NCBI GenBank assembly: GCA_021741085.1
Contig: JAIOYM010000060.1
Span: forward strand, 1-6,427
From: Rickettsiaceae bacterium
GTDB lineage: Bacteria > Pseudomonadota > Alphaproteobacteria > Rickettsiales > Rickettsiaceae
Length of the DNA stretch: 6,427 nucleotides
Reading direction: 5' to 3'
The number at the start of each line of letters is the position of its first letter. Positions within the stretch are counted from its first letter, which is position 1. The position numbers and the translations under genes are program-made. Below are positions 1-6,227 of this stretch, piece by piece. The notes under the pieces were generated by a model. That model made no database searches. It saw nothing but the letters and a program-made list of their open reading frames with translations, and had not been told where the DNA came from.

Positions 1-1156
1 TGCTGGTTATGCATTCATATCATATCAAACAGCTTATTTAAAAGCTAATTATTTGCCAGAGTTTTTAACCGCCTGCCTAAATCTTGATATAAATGACCAG
101 AACAAAATAAATATGTTCGCTCAAGAAGCTCATAATAACGAAATAGCTGTATTGCCCCCTGATGTTAACAAGGCAAAAAGTAGCTTTGTGATCAAAAAAA
201 TTACCGCTAAAAAGCATATTGTCTTCGGTTTAGCCGCTATTAAGTCTATCAGTCATAATCTAGGCAAGGCAGTAGAGTTAGAATGTGAAAAGCGTCCATT
301 TAGTAACATCTTCGACTTTGTTGAACGTATACCTATGCGCTTGCTTAATAAACGTGCATTGGAGCATATGATACTTGCGGGATGCTTCAGTAATTTGCAT
401 ATAAATTCTAGACAATTAATAGAAAACCTAGACCTAATAATGGCTTATGGCTCTTTGAGTGAACAAGAGAAGAATTCTAACCAATTTAGTTTGATTCCAT
501 TGGCATTAAATTTACCAAAAATGAAAGAAGTGGGTGAAGACTTTTCTAAAACCATCAAGTGCGAAAACGAATTTGATTTACTTGGTGTATTTCTAACATA
601 TCACCCAATGCAAAATTATAGAGATAGCATAAATAAGATGGCTATATATAATTCAAAAAAATTGGAGTTATTGCGCCGAGGTACTTCTAATATAAAAATC
701 GCAGGTATAATACAGAAAAAAGATATTCGCATGTCTGAAAAAGGTGTATTTGTTTCTCTACAATTATCTGACGAGATGGGGGTTTTTGATGTAACTATAT
801 TTAGCGATAAAATATTCCAAAATTACAGTAATTTGATAGAAGTTAAAAAAAGAGTTCTCTTAACTTGTGAAGTTTATAAAGATGATACAAGCGCCAGATT
901 GAGCGTTGTAGATATGGAAGATTTGGATGAATTTGCCTTTAAAAGCGCCATCGCTAATATTAATTTAAAAATTGACTCAGAAGAATCTTTTAATAAAATT
1001 ACAAGCTTCTTGAAATCGAAAGAGCTTCAAGGTAGTCAATTATTGAACATAAGCTTATTATTACAACTAGAAAATACACCTTTTGTAGCTAAGTTAACCA
1101 TAGTAGGTAGCTTTAATCTAGATCTAGCAGATATCAAGATTCTAGAAAATATGTAG
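1..1156 (+). CDS. dnaE: DNA polymerase III alpha subunit, C-terminal part (5' end outside window)
   Basis: This is the 3' part of the replicative DNA polymerase catalytic subunit. The frame is open from base 2 (base 1 ends the previous codon), giving 384 codons to the TAG at 1154-1156. The first residues, GYAFISYQTAYLKANY, match the conserved stretch just after the polymerase core of DnaE, so the TTG at 53 is internal and not a start. In visible-fragment numbering, residues 76-130 form the helix-hairpin-helix region, QFSLI (161-165, bases 482-496) sits where the beta-clamp binding motif lies, GVFLTYHP (195-202) matches the conserved GxYLTxHP segment, and about 230-307 is the OB fold. The length from the SYQTA motif to the end is close to that of E. 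coli DnaE, so the C-terminus is complete. The polymerase active site and PHP domain lie outside the window. pepP follows after 24 bases, suggesting co-transcription. Confidence 0.95.
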   Translation, partial: AGYAFISYQTAYLKANYLPEFLTACLNLDINDQNKINMFAQEAHNNEIAVLPPDVNKAKSSFVIKKITAKKHIVFGLAAIKSISHNLGKAVELECEKRPFSNIFDFVERIPMRLLNKRALEHMILAGCFSNLHINSRQLIENLDLIMAYGSLSEQEKNSNQFSLIPLALNLPKMKEVGEDFSKTIKCENEFDLLGVFLTYHPMQNYRDSINKMAIYNSKKLELLRRGTSNIKIAGIIQKKDIRMSEKGVFVSLQLSDEMGVFDVTIFSDKIFQNYSNLIEVKKRVLLTCEVYKDDTSARLSVVDMEDLDEFAFKSAIANINLKIDSEESFNKITSFLKSKELQGSQLLNISLLLQLENTPFVAKLTIVGSFNLDLADIKILENM

Positions 1157-1180
1157 ATTAATTTTAAATAACAACCTGGC

Positions 1181-2938
1181 ATGATTACAAAATCAAATAA
1201 TTCTATAAAAGATTCAAAATTATTTATCGACCTACTACAAAATCTAACTACTGATAATTTAGATGGCTATATTTTTATATCAAGTGATGAATATCAGAAT
1301 GAATATATAGCTGATCATGATAATCGTATCAAATATTTGACAGGCTTTAGCGGTTCTTTTGCTTTAGTGATTATTTTACGCAATGAGGGTTATTTTTTTA
1401 CTGATGGACGTTATATAACGCAAGCACAAAAACAATTAGATATAGACTATTTCAAAATTCATAATATTACAGAATTAGCTAAATTTAATTGGACGCAGGC
1501 TATTAAAAATTTGTGTATAGGTTATGATACTAAAATTTTTATCAAAAGCACTTTAAAATATTTTCAGGACTTAAATTTAATAGGTTCATCTCGTAATTTA
1601 TTTGACCAAGTTTGGTATAATAGACCAATCCCCTCAAATAAAGCAGCATTTCTTTATCCTATAGAATATAGTGGGGAAGATTATTCATCAAAACTTAGTA
1701 GACTTCAAGAGTTTATAAAACATAAATCAGCGGAGACTATACTGTTAACTAGTAGCGAATCTGTTTGTTGGTTATTAAATATTCGTGGATATGACTTGGA
1801 ATTTTGCCCCCTGTTAAATTGTTACGCTCTCGTGCATTTAAATAAAGTAGAAATCTTTACAAACTTGGATAAAATCTCTAAAGATTTATATAAACATTTT
1901 GATCATATTGAATTTCATAGCCTTGAAATGTTGGAGTCAAAACTTGCAAATGTAAAAGAAAAAATTTTACTTGATGAGAAAAGCACTTCAATTCATATAT
2001 TGTCATTGTTAGATAAAGTGAAAGTAGAAAACATAGCCGATCCATGTCTTTCGATGCGATCAATAAAAAACGATGTAGAGGTAGCTGCAAGCATACAAAA
2101 TCATATATACGATGCTAAAGCTATATGTGAGGCAATAGCTAAATTAAAATTACAACTAGATCAAGGTTTGATTGTTTCTGAATTTGATGTATCAGGAATG
2201 CTTGCTTTAGAGCGCTCAAAAACAAAAGGTTATTTATGTGAATCTTTTGCCGCCATCTGCGGATATCAAGATAATGCAGCTATAATGCATTACAGGGCTG
2301 AAAAAGATCATCCAAATACTAAAATTCTGCAAAAAAAAGGCTTGTTTTTAATAGATTCGGGTGGGCATTATTTAGGTGCAACAACAGATGTAACACGCAC
2401 TATAGCTCTAGGCGAAGTTAGCCAGCAGCAGCGTATTATTTACACTAATGTTTTGAAAGGACATATTGCATTAGCCAAATGTATTTTTCCTAAAGGTATA
2501 ACTGGATCTAATATAGACGCGTTTGCAAGACAATTTCTCTGGCAACATGGTTACGATTATGCTCATGGAACAGGTCACGGTGTTGGTAATGCTATGAATG
2601 TTCATGAAGGGCCACATGCAATAAATGGGCGTAATACTGAAATACTTAAGGAGAACATGATTATTTCCAACGAACCAGGTTTTTATCTTCCTAATGATTT
2701 TGGAATAAGGATAGAGAATCTAATTTACATAACTAAAAGTTCGCATGCAAATTTTCTGTGCTTTAAAAATTTGACCTTACTACCCTATGACAAAAAATTA
2801 ATAAAATTAGAGATGTTGAATGAAGGCGAAATAGATTATATAAAGCAATATTATAAGCATATAGAAAATGAAGTGAAGCCCTTACTAAGCGAAGAGGCAA
2901 AGGAATGGTTGAGCGAAGAAATTTCTCTATTTGCCTAA
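1181..2938 (+). CDS. pepP: Xaa-Pro aminopeptidase (aminopeptidase P, M24B family, long form)
   Basis: This is a cytoplasmic dinuclear-metal (usually Mn) peptidase that removes an N-terminal residue preceding proline, helping to recycle proline-containing peptides. At 585 residues it matches the three-domain form: creatinase-like N-terminal domain (about 15-150), a second creatinase-like domain (about 155-300), the pita-bread M24 catalytic domain (about 310-525) and a short C-terminal extension. All five metal ligands are visible: D392 in LIDSGG, D403 in TTDVTRT, H466 in HGTGHGVG, E498 in SNEPGFY and E512 in GIRIENL. The accessory histidines H370, H475 and H479 (VHEGPH) are also present, so it should be active. 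No signal peptide is seen. The ATG at 1181 leaves only about 11 residues before the conserved fold. No Shine-Dalgarno sequence precedes it. The 24-base gap to dnaE without a terminator suggests read-through from dnaE. Confidence 0.93.
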   Translation: MITKSNNSIKDSKLFIDLLQNLTTDNLDGYIFISSDEYQNEYIADHDNRIKYLTGFSGSFALVIILRNEGYFFTDGRYITQAQKQLDIDYFKIHNITELAKFNWTQAIKNLCIGYDTKIFIKSTLKYFQDLNLIGSSRNLFDQVWYNRPIPSNKAAFLYPIEYSGEDYSSKLSRLQEFIKHKSAETILLTSSESVCWLLNIRGYDLEFCPLLNCYALVHLNKVEIFTNLDKISKDLYKHFDHIEFHSLEMLESKLANVKEKILLDEKSTSIHILSLLDKVKVENIADPCLSMRSIKNDVEVAASIQNHIYDAKAICEAIAKLKLQLDQGLIVSEFDVSGMLALERSKTKGYLCESFAAICGYQDNAAIMHYRAEKDHPNTKILQKKGLFLIDSGGHYLGATTDVTRTIALGEVSQQQRIIYTNVLKGHIALAKCIFPKGITGSNIDAFARQFLWQHGYDYAHGTGHGVGNAMNVHEGPHAINGRNTEILKENMIISNEPGFYLPNDFGIRIENLIYITKSSHANFLCFKNLTLLPYDKKLIKLEMLNEGEIDYIKQYYKHIENEVKPLLSEEAKEWLSEEISLFA

Positions 2939-3046
2939 ATTATCCTTATCCCAACATTAAAAATGCATATGTATAATTGCTATTGATTTTGGCTATAGGC
3001 AAATGTAAACTTGTAACGAAATTTAAATCAATTAATATTTTATGTC

Positions 3047-4204
3047 ATGTCGCTACCAATTGTGGACCCAATAGAATTAGCGAAGAAACTAATAAATTTT
3101 CCCTCCGTAACACCATCTGATGAAGGTTGTTTGGTTTATATAGAGCAACTACTTAAAGATAGTGGTTTTACCTGTTATCTTCAAGTGTTTGGACCAAAGG
3201 GTGAAGAAACAACTAATTTATACGCTCAATATGGCTCAAAAGGTCCTAATATATGCTTTGCGGGGCATATTGATGTGGTGCCGCCAGGACCTCTATCAGA
3301 GTGGTCTGCTTCACCTTATAAAGATGTAGATTCAAAGGCCGGCTATGTTTACGGAAGAGGAGCCGTAGATATGAAAGGACCTTTAGCTGCAATGTTGGCT
3401 GCTGCTATTAACTTTGCCAGGAGTGATAATTTGGATGCCTCGATAAGTTTTTTACTAACTTCAGATGAAGAAGGCAAAGCCACATACGGCACCCCCATGA
3501 TGTTGGAATGGCTAAAGGAAAATCACAATATTACAATTGATTTTGCTCTAGTGGGGGAGCCAAGCTGTAAGAATTTTATAGGCGATCAGTTAGCCTTGGG
3601 AAGACGTGGTAGTATAAATTTTAATCTTACAATAAACGGCAAACAAGGGCACGTGGCATATCAAGATGAAGCTTTGAATCCATTAACAATAGCTAGTAAA
3701 GTTCAGTATGAATTGGTAACTACTAAATTAGATCAGATTGAGAATAAAAAATTTTCACCATCAAATTTGGAACTTACTTCTCTTGATGTCGGCAATTATG
3801 TTACCAATCTAATTCCTAATTCTGTAAATATACGATTTAATATTAGATATAATGATTGCCATAAGGCAGAAAATTTAGTATCCTTGATCGAAGGAATAGT
3901 AAGTAGGCACAGCGATAGGGATAATTTTGAACTAGAGTATAGTCATACTGCCTTACCTTTTTTTAATGAGGCTGATAGATATACAAAACTCTTAGAAAGA
4001 GCAATAGAAGATGAAACTGGTTTAAAACCAGCTTTTATAACTTCTGGTGGTACTTCTGATGCAAGATTCCTAATTAAACATTGCCAGGTAGTAGAATTTG
4101 GGGCGCTATATAATTTAGCTCATCAGGTTGACGAATGTATAAGTGTTGCAGATTTAGGGAAATTGTATAATATTTATTATAGGTTTTTAAACCAACTCAA
4201 GTAA
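3047..4204 (+). CDS. dapE: Succinyl-diaminopimelate desuccinylase
   Basis: DapE hydrolyses N-succinyl-LL-2,6-diaminopimelate to LL-diaminopimelate and succinate, in the cytoplasmic route to meso-diaminopimelate for peptidoglycan and lysine. The 385-residue length is normal for this M20 zinc peptidase. Visible motifs are FAGHIDVVPPG (H74, D76), GRGAVDMKG (bridging D108), TSDEEG (general base E141, ligand E142), GEPS (E171), the dimerisation-domain KQGHVAY (H202), SGGTSDARF (333-341) and H359 near the C-terminus. The full zinc set H74, D108, E142, E171 and H359 is intact. SGGTSDAR and the GEPS context favour DapE over ArgE or other M20 peptidases. The start at 3047 has no Shine-Dalgarno sequence; an overlapping ATG at 3042 is in another frame. 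The 108-base upstream gap offers only weak promoter-like words, for example TTGATT 2983-2988 with TAAACT 3006-3011 at 17-base spacing. Co-transcription from pepP cannot be excluded. Confidence 0.96.
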   Translation: MSLPIVDPIELAKKLINFPSVTPSDEGCLVYIEQLLKDSGFTCYLQVFGPKGEETTNLYAQYGSKGPNICFAGHIDVVPPGPLSEWSASPYKDVDSKAGYVYGRGAVDMKGPLAAMLAAAINFARSDNLDASISFLLTSDEEGKATYGTPMMLEWLKENHNITIDFALVGEPSCKNFIGDQLALGRRGSINFNLTINGKQGHVAYQDEALNPLTIASKVQYELVTTKLDQIENKKFSPSNLELTSLDVGNYVTNLIPNSVNIRFNIRYNDCHKAENLVSLIEGIVSRHSDRDNFELEYSHTALPFFNEADRYTKLLERAIEDETGLKPAFITSGGTSDARFLIKHCQVVEFGALYNLAHQVDECISVADLGKLYNIYYRFLNQLK

Positions 4205-4262
4205 AAGTTATTCTAAATAATATATGTTTACGATAATTTGAACTAGAGTTTTTGTATAATAT

Positions 4263-4346
4263 GCGGGTGTGGCGGAATGGTAGACGCGCTAGACTTAGGA
4301 TCTAGTGCCGCAAGGTGTGGGGGTTCAAGTCCCTCCATCCGCACCA
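4263..4346 (+). tRNA. tRNA-Leu (anticodon UAG), CCA encoded
   Basis: This is a class II tRNA with a long variable arm. The acceptor stem pairs 4263-4269 (GCGGGTG) with 4336-4342 (CATCCGC), with one G-U pair, followed by discriminator A at 4343 and an encoded CCA at 4344-4346. The anticodon stem is CTAGA (4289-4293) with TCTAG (4301-4305), and the loop CTTAGGA puts TAG at 4296-4298, which reads CUN leucine codons. The variable arm contains GCC-GCAA-GGT, and the T-arm is GGGGG-TTCAAGT-CCCTC. The gene lies 58 bases after the dapE stop. A perfect TATAAT at 4255-4260 is too close to the 5' end to be its promoter; GATAAT at 4232-4237 is better placed but has only a weak -35. Processing from a dapE read-through transcript is also possible. 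Confidence 0.97.
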
Positions 4347-4432
4347 AATAATAAATAGTACTTTTGTCAAACTAAATTGATGAAAATTTCATATAGAAAC
4401 CAGTGGATTTAAAAAATATTGGTATTCTTAAG

Positions 4433-4465
4433 TTTCAAAAAGTTGAAATAATGACTAATTCAACT
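4433..4465 (+). other. Two overlapping small inverted repeats between tRNA-Leu and tig
   Basis: TTTCAA (4433-4438) pairs with TTGAAA (4443-4448) around a 4-base loop, and AGTTGAA (4441-4447) pairs with TTCAACT (4459-4465) around an 11-base loop. The two hairpins share bases 4441-4448, so only one can form at a time. No T-run follows, so neither is a convincing intrinsic terminator. In such AT-rich sequence, AT-dominated stems of this size can arise by chance. The rest of the 208-base spacer shows nothing else beyond the promoter described separately. Confidence 0.35.
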
Positions 4466-4482
4466 CTAGTCACAAATAGATG

Positions 4483-4513
4483 TTGACAAGCCATAGTGGC
4501 TTTGGTTTATAGT
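4483..4513 (+). promoter_or_regulatory. Likely sigma-70-type promoter for tig
   Basis: A perfect TTGACA (-35) lies at 4483-4488. Two overlapping -10 candidates follow: TATAGT at 4508-4513 (five of six consensus bases, 19-base spacer) and TTTATA at 4506-4511 (poorer match, 17-base spacer). Transcription would start near 4518-4520, giving a leader of about 35 bases to the tig ATG at 4555. A perfect TTGACA is uncommon by chance and its place before tig fits, but the -10 and spacing are not ideal. Confidence 0.5.
4488..4502. promoter_or_regulatory. Inverted repeat inside the tig promoter spacer (possible operator)
   Basis: AAGCCA (4488-4493) and TGGCTT (4497-4502) form a perfect 6-base dyad around TAG, starting at the last base of the TTGACA -35 box and lying within the -35/-10 spacer. 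This is where a repressor or MerR-like activator would bind, and the spacer is longer than 17 bases if TATAGT is the -10. No regulator gene is in the window, so function is inference. It could instead be a short hairpin ending a transcript from the tRNA, since some T residues follow. Confidence 0.3.
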
Positions 4514-4554
4514 GTTTTGTTATAAATTTGTTACTTGTTTTTTAAAAAATATTT

Positions 4555-5889
4555 ATGCAACTAGAAAAATTAAAAGAAGATTCTTTGCTACATCAATATA
4601 AAGTTACTTTATCTAATGAAGATGTTGCAAATGTCACTAATCACGAATTAGAGAAAATAAGAGCTAAAGCAAAAATAGCTGGTTTTAGACCGGGTAAAGT
4701 TCCGTTGGAAATTATCAAAAAGAATTATGAAGCCCAAACAAAAATAAAAGCTATTGAAGATCTTGTAAACAAAGCTATAGATGGCTTAATAGCAGAAAAT
4801 AATTGGAGGCTAGCTAGCAACGCAAAAGTTGATTTTGATAAAGATTCAAAGAATCCTGAAGATGACACATCTTTTATTATTAACCTAGAGCTAATGCCAA
4901 AAATAAAATTTCCTGATTTTACTACTGTTGAATTAGAGAAAATGGTTATAGATATCACGGAACAAGATATACAAAAGCGTCAAAAATTTACACTTAGATC
5001 TATAGATAATTTTAACACAGAAGTTGATGGCCAGGCCCAAGAAGAAGACAGAGTTATAATAGATTTGGAAATCTTGCATAAAGATCAGGTTTTAGAAAAC
5101 TTTACCAAAAAAGACTTCAGGACTATTGTTTCTAAGGATTTTGTTTTAGAAGAGTTCGATATCAAGCTAGGGGAAAAACTTAAAGCAGTTAAAGTTGGAG
5201 AAGAACTTGAATTAAGTGGTAAATATAAAGATTCAAACTCAGAGCTAAATGGTAAAAAGCTTGTTGCAAAAATTATTGTTAAAAAAATATTACGACCACA
5301 ATTTACTACTGTATCTGAAGAATTTATCGACAAAATTGGCTACAAAAGCATAGATGAATTCAATGCTTTTATAAAAGATTTAATAGCTAGGGAATGCAAT
5401 AATTTAATAAATATTATTAACAGAGTTAGATTGTTCGATATATTAGAAAATATGTTGGATTTTCCAGTTCCTGCTAGCTACTTGGAATCTAAAAAACAGA
5501 AACTTACCCAGCAGTTATCTACTAAAAACTCCTCTGAAGAAGATTTACAAAAAACTGATTTAGATAAAATTACATTACGTCGTCTCAGAATAGGTATGAT
5601 GCTTGCAGACTATTATGCTGAGAATAAACTGAGAATAACTAATGAGGATATAGTGGAAACAATTCTTGCTAATTATGGGCAAGCAGCTTACAATCCAGAT
5701 CTTGTGAAGCTTGTTTCGCAAGCAATGAACAAAAATCAAGAATTAAGAGCTTCTATAATTAATAAAGCTATAGAAAATGTTGCTACAAATAACATATTTA
5801 ATACAGCTAAACTTGTAGAGAAAAACTATAGTTACGATCAGTTAATTGATGAGTTAGAAAAACTTGAGACATCTAACTTGATTGGTTGA
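4555..5889 (+). CDS. tig: Trigger factor, ribosome-associated chaperone with a degenerate PPIase domain
   Basis: Trigger factor docks at the ribosomal exit tunnel and shields nascent chains. The 444 residues match the usual family length. The N-terminal ribosome-binding domain is intact, with the signature loop GFRPGKVP at residues 43-50, the same position as in E. coli. Residues about 161-246 align with the FKBP-type prolyl isomerase domain (EEDRVIIDLE at its start, ELNGKKLVAKI at its end). However, the canonical FxGG is LENF, the IPGFE segment is VLEEFD, and the TFPxxY strand is SGKYKD, so isomerase activity is doubtful. Residues about 250-444 are the helical chaperone arms, with LFDILENMLDFPVPASYLE (293-311) and RRLRIGMMLADYYAENKL (342-359) typical of alphaproteobacterial trigger factors. 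The ATG at 4555 has no Shine-Dalgarno sequence but places the loop correctly. A promoter lies just upstream. No intrinsic terminator with a T-run follows; palindromic repeats begin about 10 bases after the stop. Confidence 0.94.
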   Translation: MQLEKLKEDSLLHQYKVTLSNEDVANVTNHELEKIRAKAKIAGFRPGKVPLEIIKKNYEAQTKIKAIEDLVNKAIDGLIAENNWRLASNAKVDFDKDSKNPEDDTSFIINLELMPKIKFPDFTTVELEKMVIDITEQDIQKRQKFTLRSIDNFNTEVDGQAQEEDRVIIDLEILHKDQVLENFTKKDFRTIVSKDFVLEEFDIKLGEKLKAVKVGEELELSGKYKDSNSELNGKKLVAKIIVKKILRPQFTTVSEEFIDKIGYKSIDEFNAFIKDLIARECNNLINIINRVRLFDILENMLDFPVPASYLESKKQKLTQQLSTKNSSEEDLQKTDLDKITLRRLRIGMMLADYYAENKLRITNEDIVETILANYGQAAYNPDLVKLVSQAMNKNQELRASIINKAIENVATNNIFNTAKLVEKNYSYDQLIDELEKLETSNLIG

Positions 5890-5925
5890 TGTATTAACTC
5901 AAAAACCCATAGAATAGTGTTATTA

Positions 5926-5949
5926 AGTCTTTTGCTAGGGCAAAGGGCT
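5926..5949 (+). other. Hairpin in repeat unit 1, just after tig
   Basis: AGTCTTTTGC (5926-5935) pairs with GCAAAGGGCT (5940-5949) around a 4-base loop TAGG, with two G-U pairs in the + strand RNA. It lies 37 bases after the tig stop, so it could stabilise the 3' end of the tig mRNA. No T-run follows, so it is not a standard intrinsic terminator. The same fold occurs in unit 2 at 6206-6227. Confidence 0.5.
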
Positions 5950-6019
5950 CCCACTACAATAATAGTTAACTCAGGGGAAACCATAATAATAGAATACTCA
6001 ATGAGCCTGCTCTGCTAAG

Positions 6020-6096
6020 AGCGTGGCAATCTGGGACAAACGACTCTTCAATATACATATTTAAAAAGAAAGGTTAGATAACTGGATCACCACGCT
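6020..6096. other. Long imperfect hairpin in repeat unit 1
   Basis: AGCGTGGCAATCTGG (6020-6034) faces CTGGATCACCACGCT (6082-6096). The outer seven bases pair perfectly, a CA/CA internal loop follows, and then six more pairs form, including G-U wobble. The loop of about 47 bases is AT-rich and similar in both units. The right arm can alternatively pair locally, ATCAC at 6086-6090 with GTGAT at 6116-6120. Confidence 0.55.
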
Positions 6097-6162
6097 AGTT
6101 CGCAAGCTCACGCTCGTGATGACACTAATCTATGACCGTTAGGCATTCAAGCAGTTCTAATA

Positions 6163-6227
6163 CAAAGAGCAAAATCCCCTAGCGGTAACGCGCAAGTGTC
6201 ATTGCGCTCTTTGCCCTGGCAAAGGGC
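6163..6227. other. Cluster of overlapping palindromes at the start of repeat unit 2
   Basis: Four perfect or near-perfect dyads overlap here: CAAAGAGC (6163-6170) with GCTCTTTG (6206-6213); GCGCAA (6190-6195) with TTGCGC (6202-6207) around GTGTCA; CTTTGCC (6209-6215) with GGCAAAG (6218-6224); and the extension of the last to GCTCTTTGCC (6206-6215) with GGCAAAGGGC (6218-6227), which has one G-U pair. The first, second and fourth compete for bases 6206-6207, so alternative folds are possible. The fourth corresponds to the hairpin at 5926-5949 in unit 1. Confidence 0.55.

Larger units (their letters stand above)
5897..6148. repeat. Palindromic intergenic repeat, unit 1
   Basis: This unit aligns with the one starting near 6164. 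From 5916 onward the two keep a constant net offset of 279 bases, and 5932-6148 matches 6211-6427 over the same length with small compensating gaps. I judge identity by eye at about three quarters. Shared words include AAAGGGCTCCC, CGTGGCAATCTGGGA, GTTAGATAACTGGATCAC, CTCGTGATGACACTA and AGGCATTC. The first part (about 5897-5915) matches more loosely and lacks about 10 bases present in unit 2. The unit begins about 8 bases after the tig stop. I see no coding frame. The words CGTGGCAATC and GGATCACCACGCT...CTCGTGATGAC resemble intergenic palindromes common in Rickettsiales; that resemblance is recalled, not searched. Confidence 0.85.

Noticed and set aside
53..1156. TTG at 53 as the start of a separate 367-residue protein
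   Set aside because: The frame is open upstream to the window edge and encodes the conserved DnaE stretch AFISYQTAYLKANY, so this is the interior of dnaE.
1878..2090. Minus-strand open frame of 70 codons within pepP
   Set aside because: It lies fully inside a well-supported gene on the other strand and its translation shows no recognisable motif.
2972..2977. Perfect TATAAT as a dapE promoter
   Set aside because: No -35-like sequence lies 16-19 bases upstream, the preceding TG is not at extended -10 spacing, and such words are common in AT-rich spacers.
4255..4260. Perfect TATAAT as the tRNA-Leu promoter -10 box
   Set aside because: It ends two bases before the mature tRNA 5' end, so transcription would start inside the tRNA. 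The TTGAAC at 4238-4243 is only 11 bases upstream, too close for a -35.
4725..4958. Minus-strand open frame of 77 codons within tig
   Set aside because: It is antisense to a conserved coding region, with a Ser/Phe/Ile-rich composition expected from the reverse of Lys/Glu-rich codons.
5085..5333. Minus-strand open frame of 82 codons within tig
   Set aside because: It overlaps the coding region of tig; its serine-rich, low-complexity translation is typical of an antisense shadow.
5926..5949. Rho-independent terminator of tig
   Set aside because: The stem is present but is followed by CCCACTACAATAATAG, with no run of T residues, so it is described only as a hairpin.
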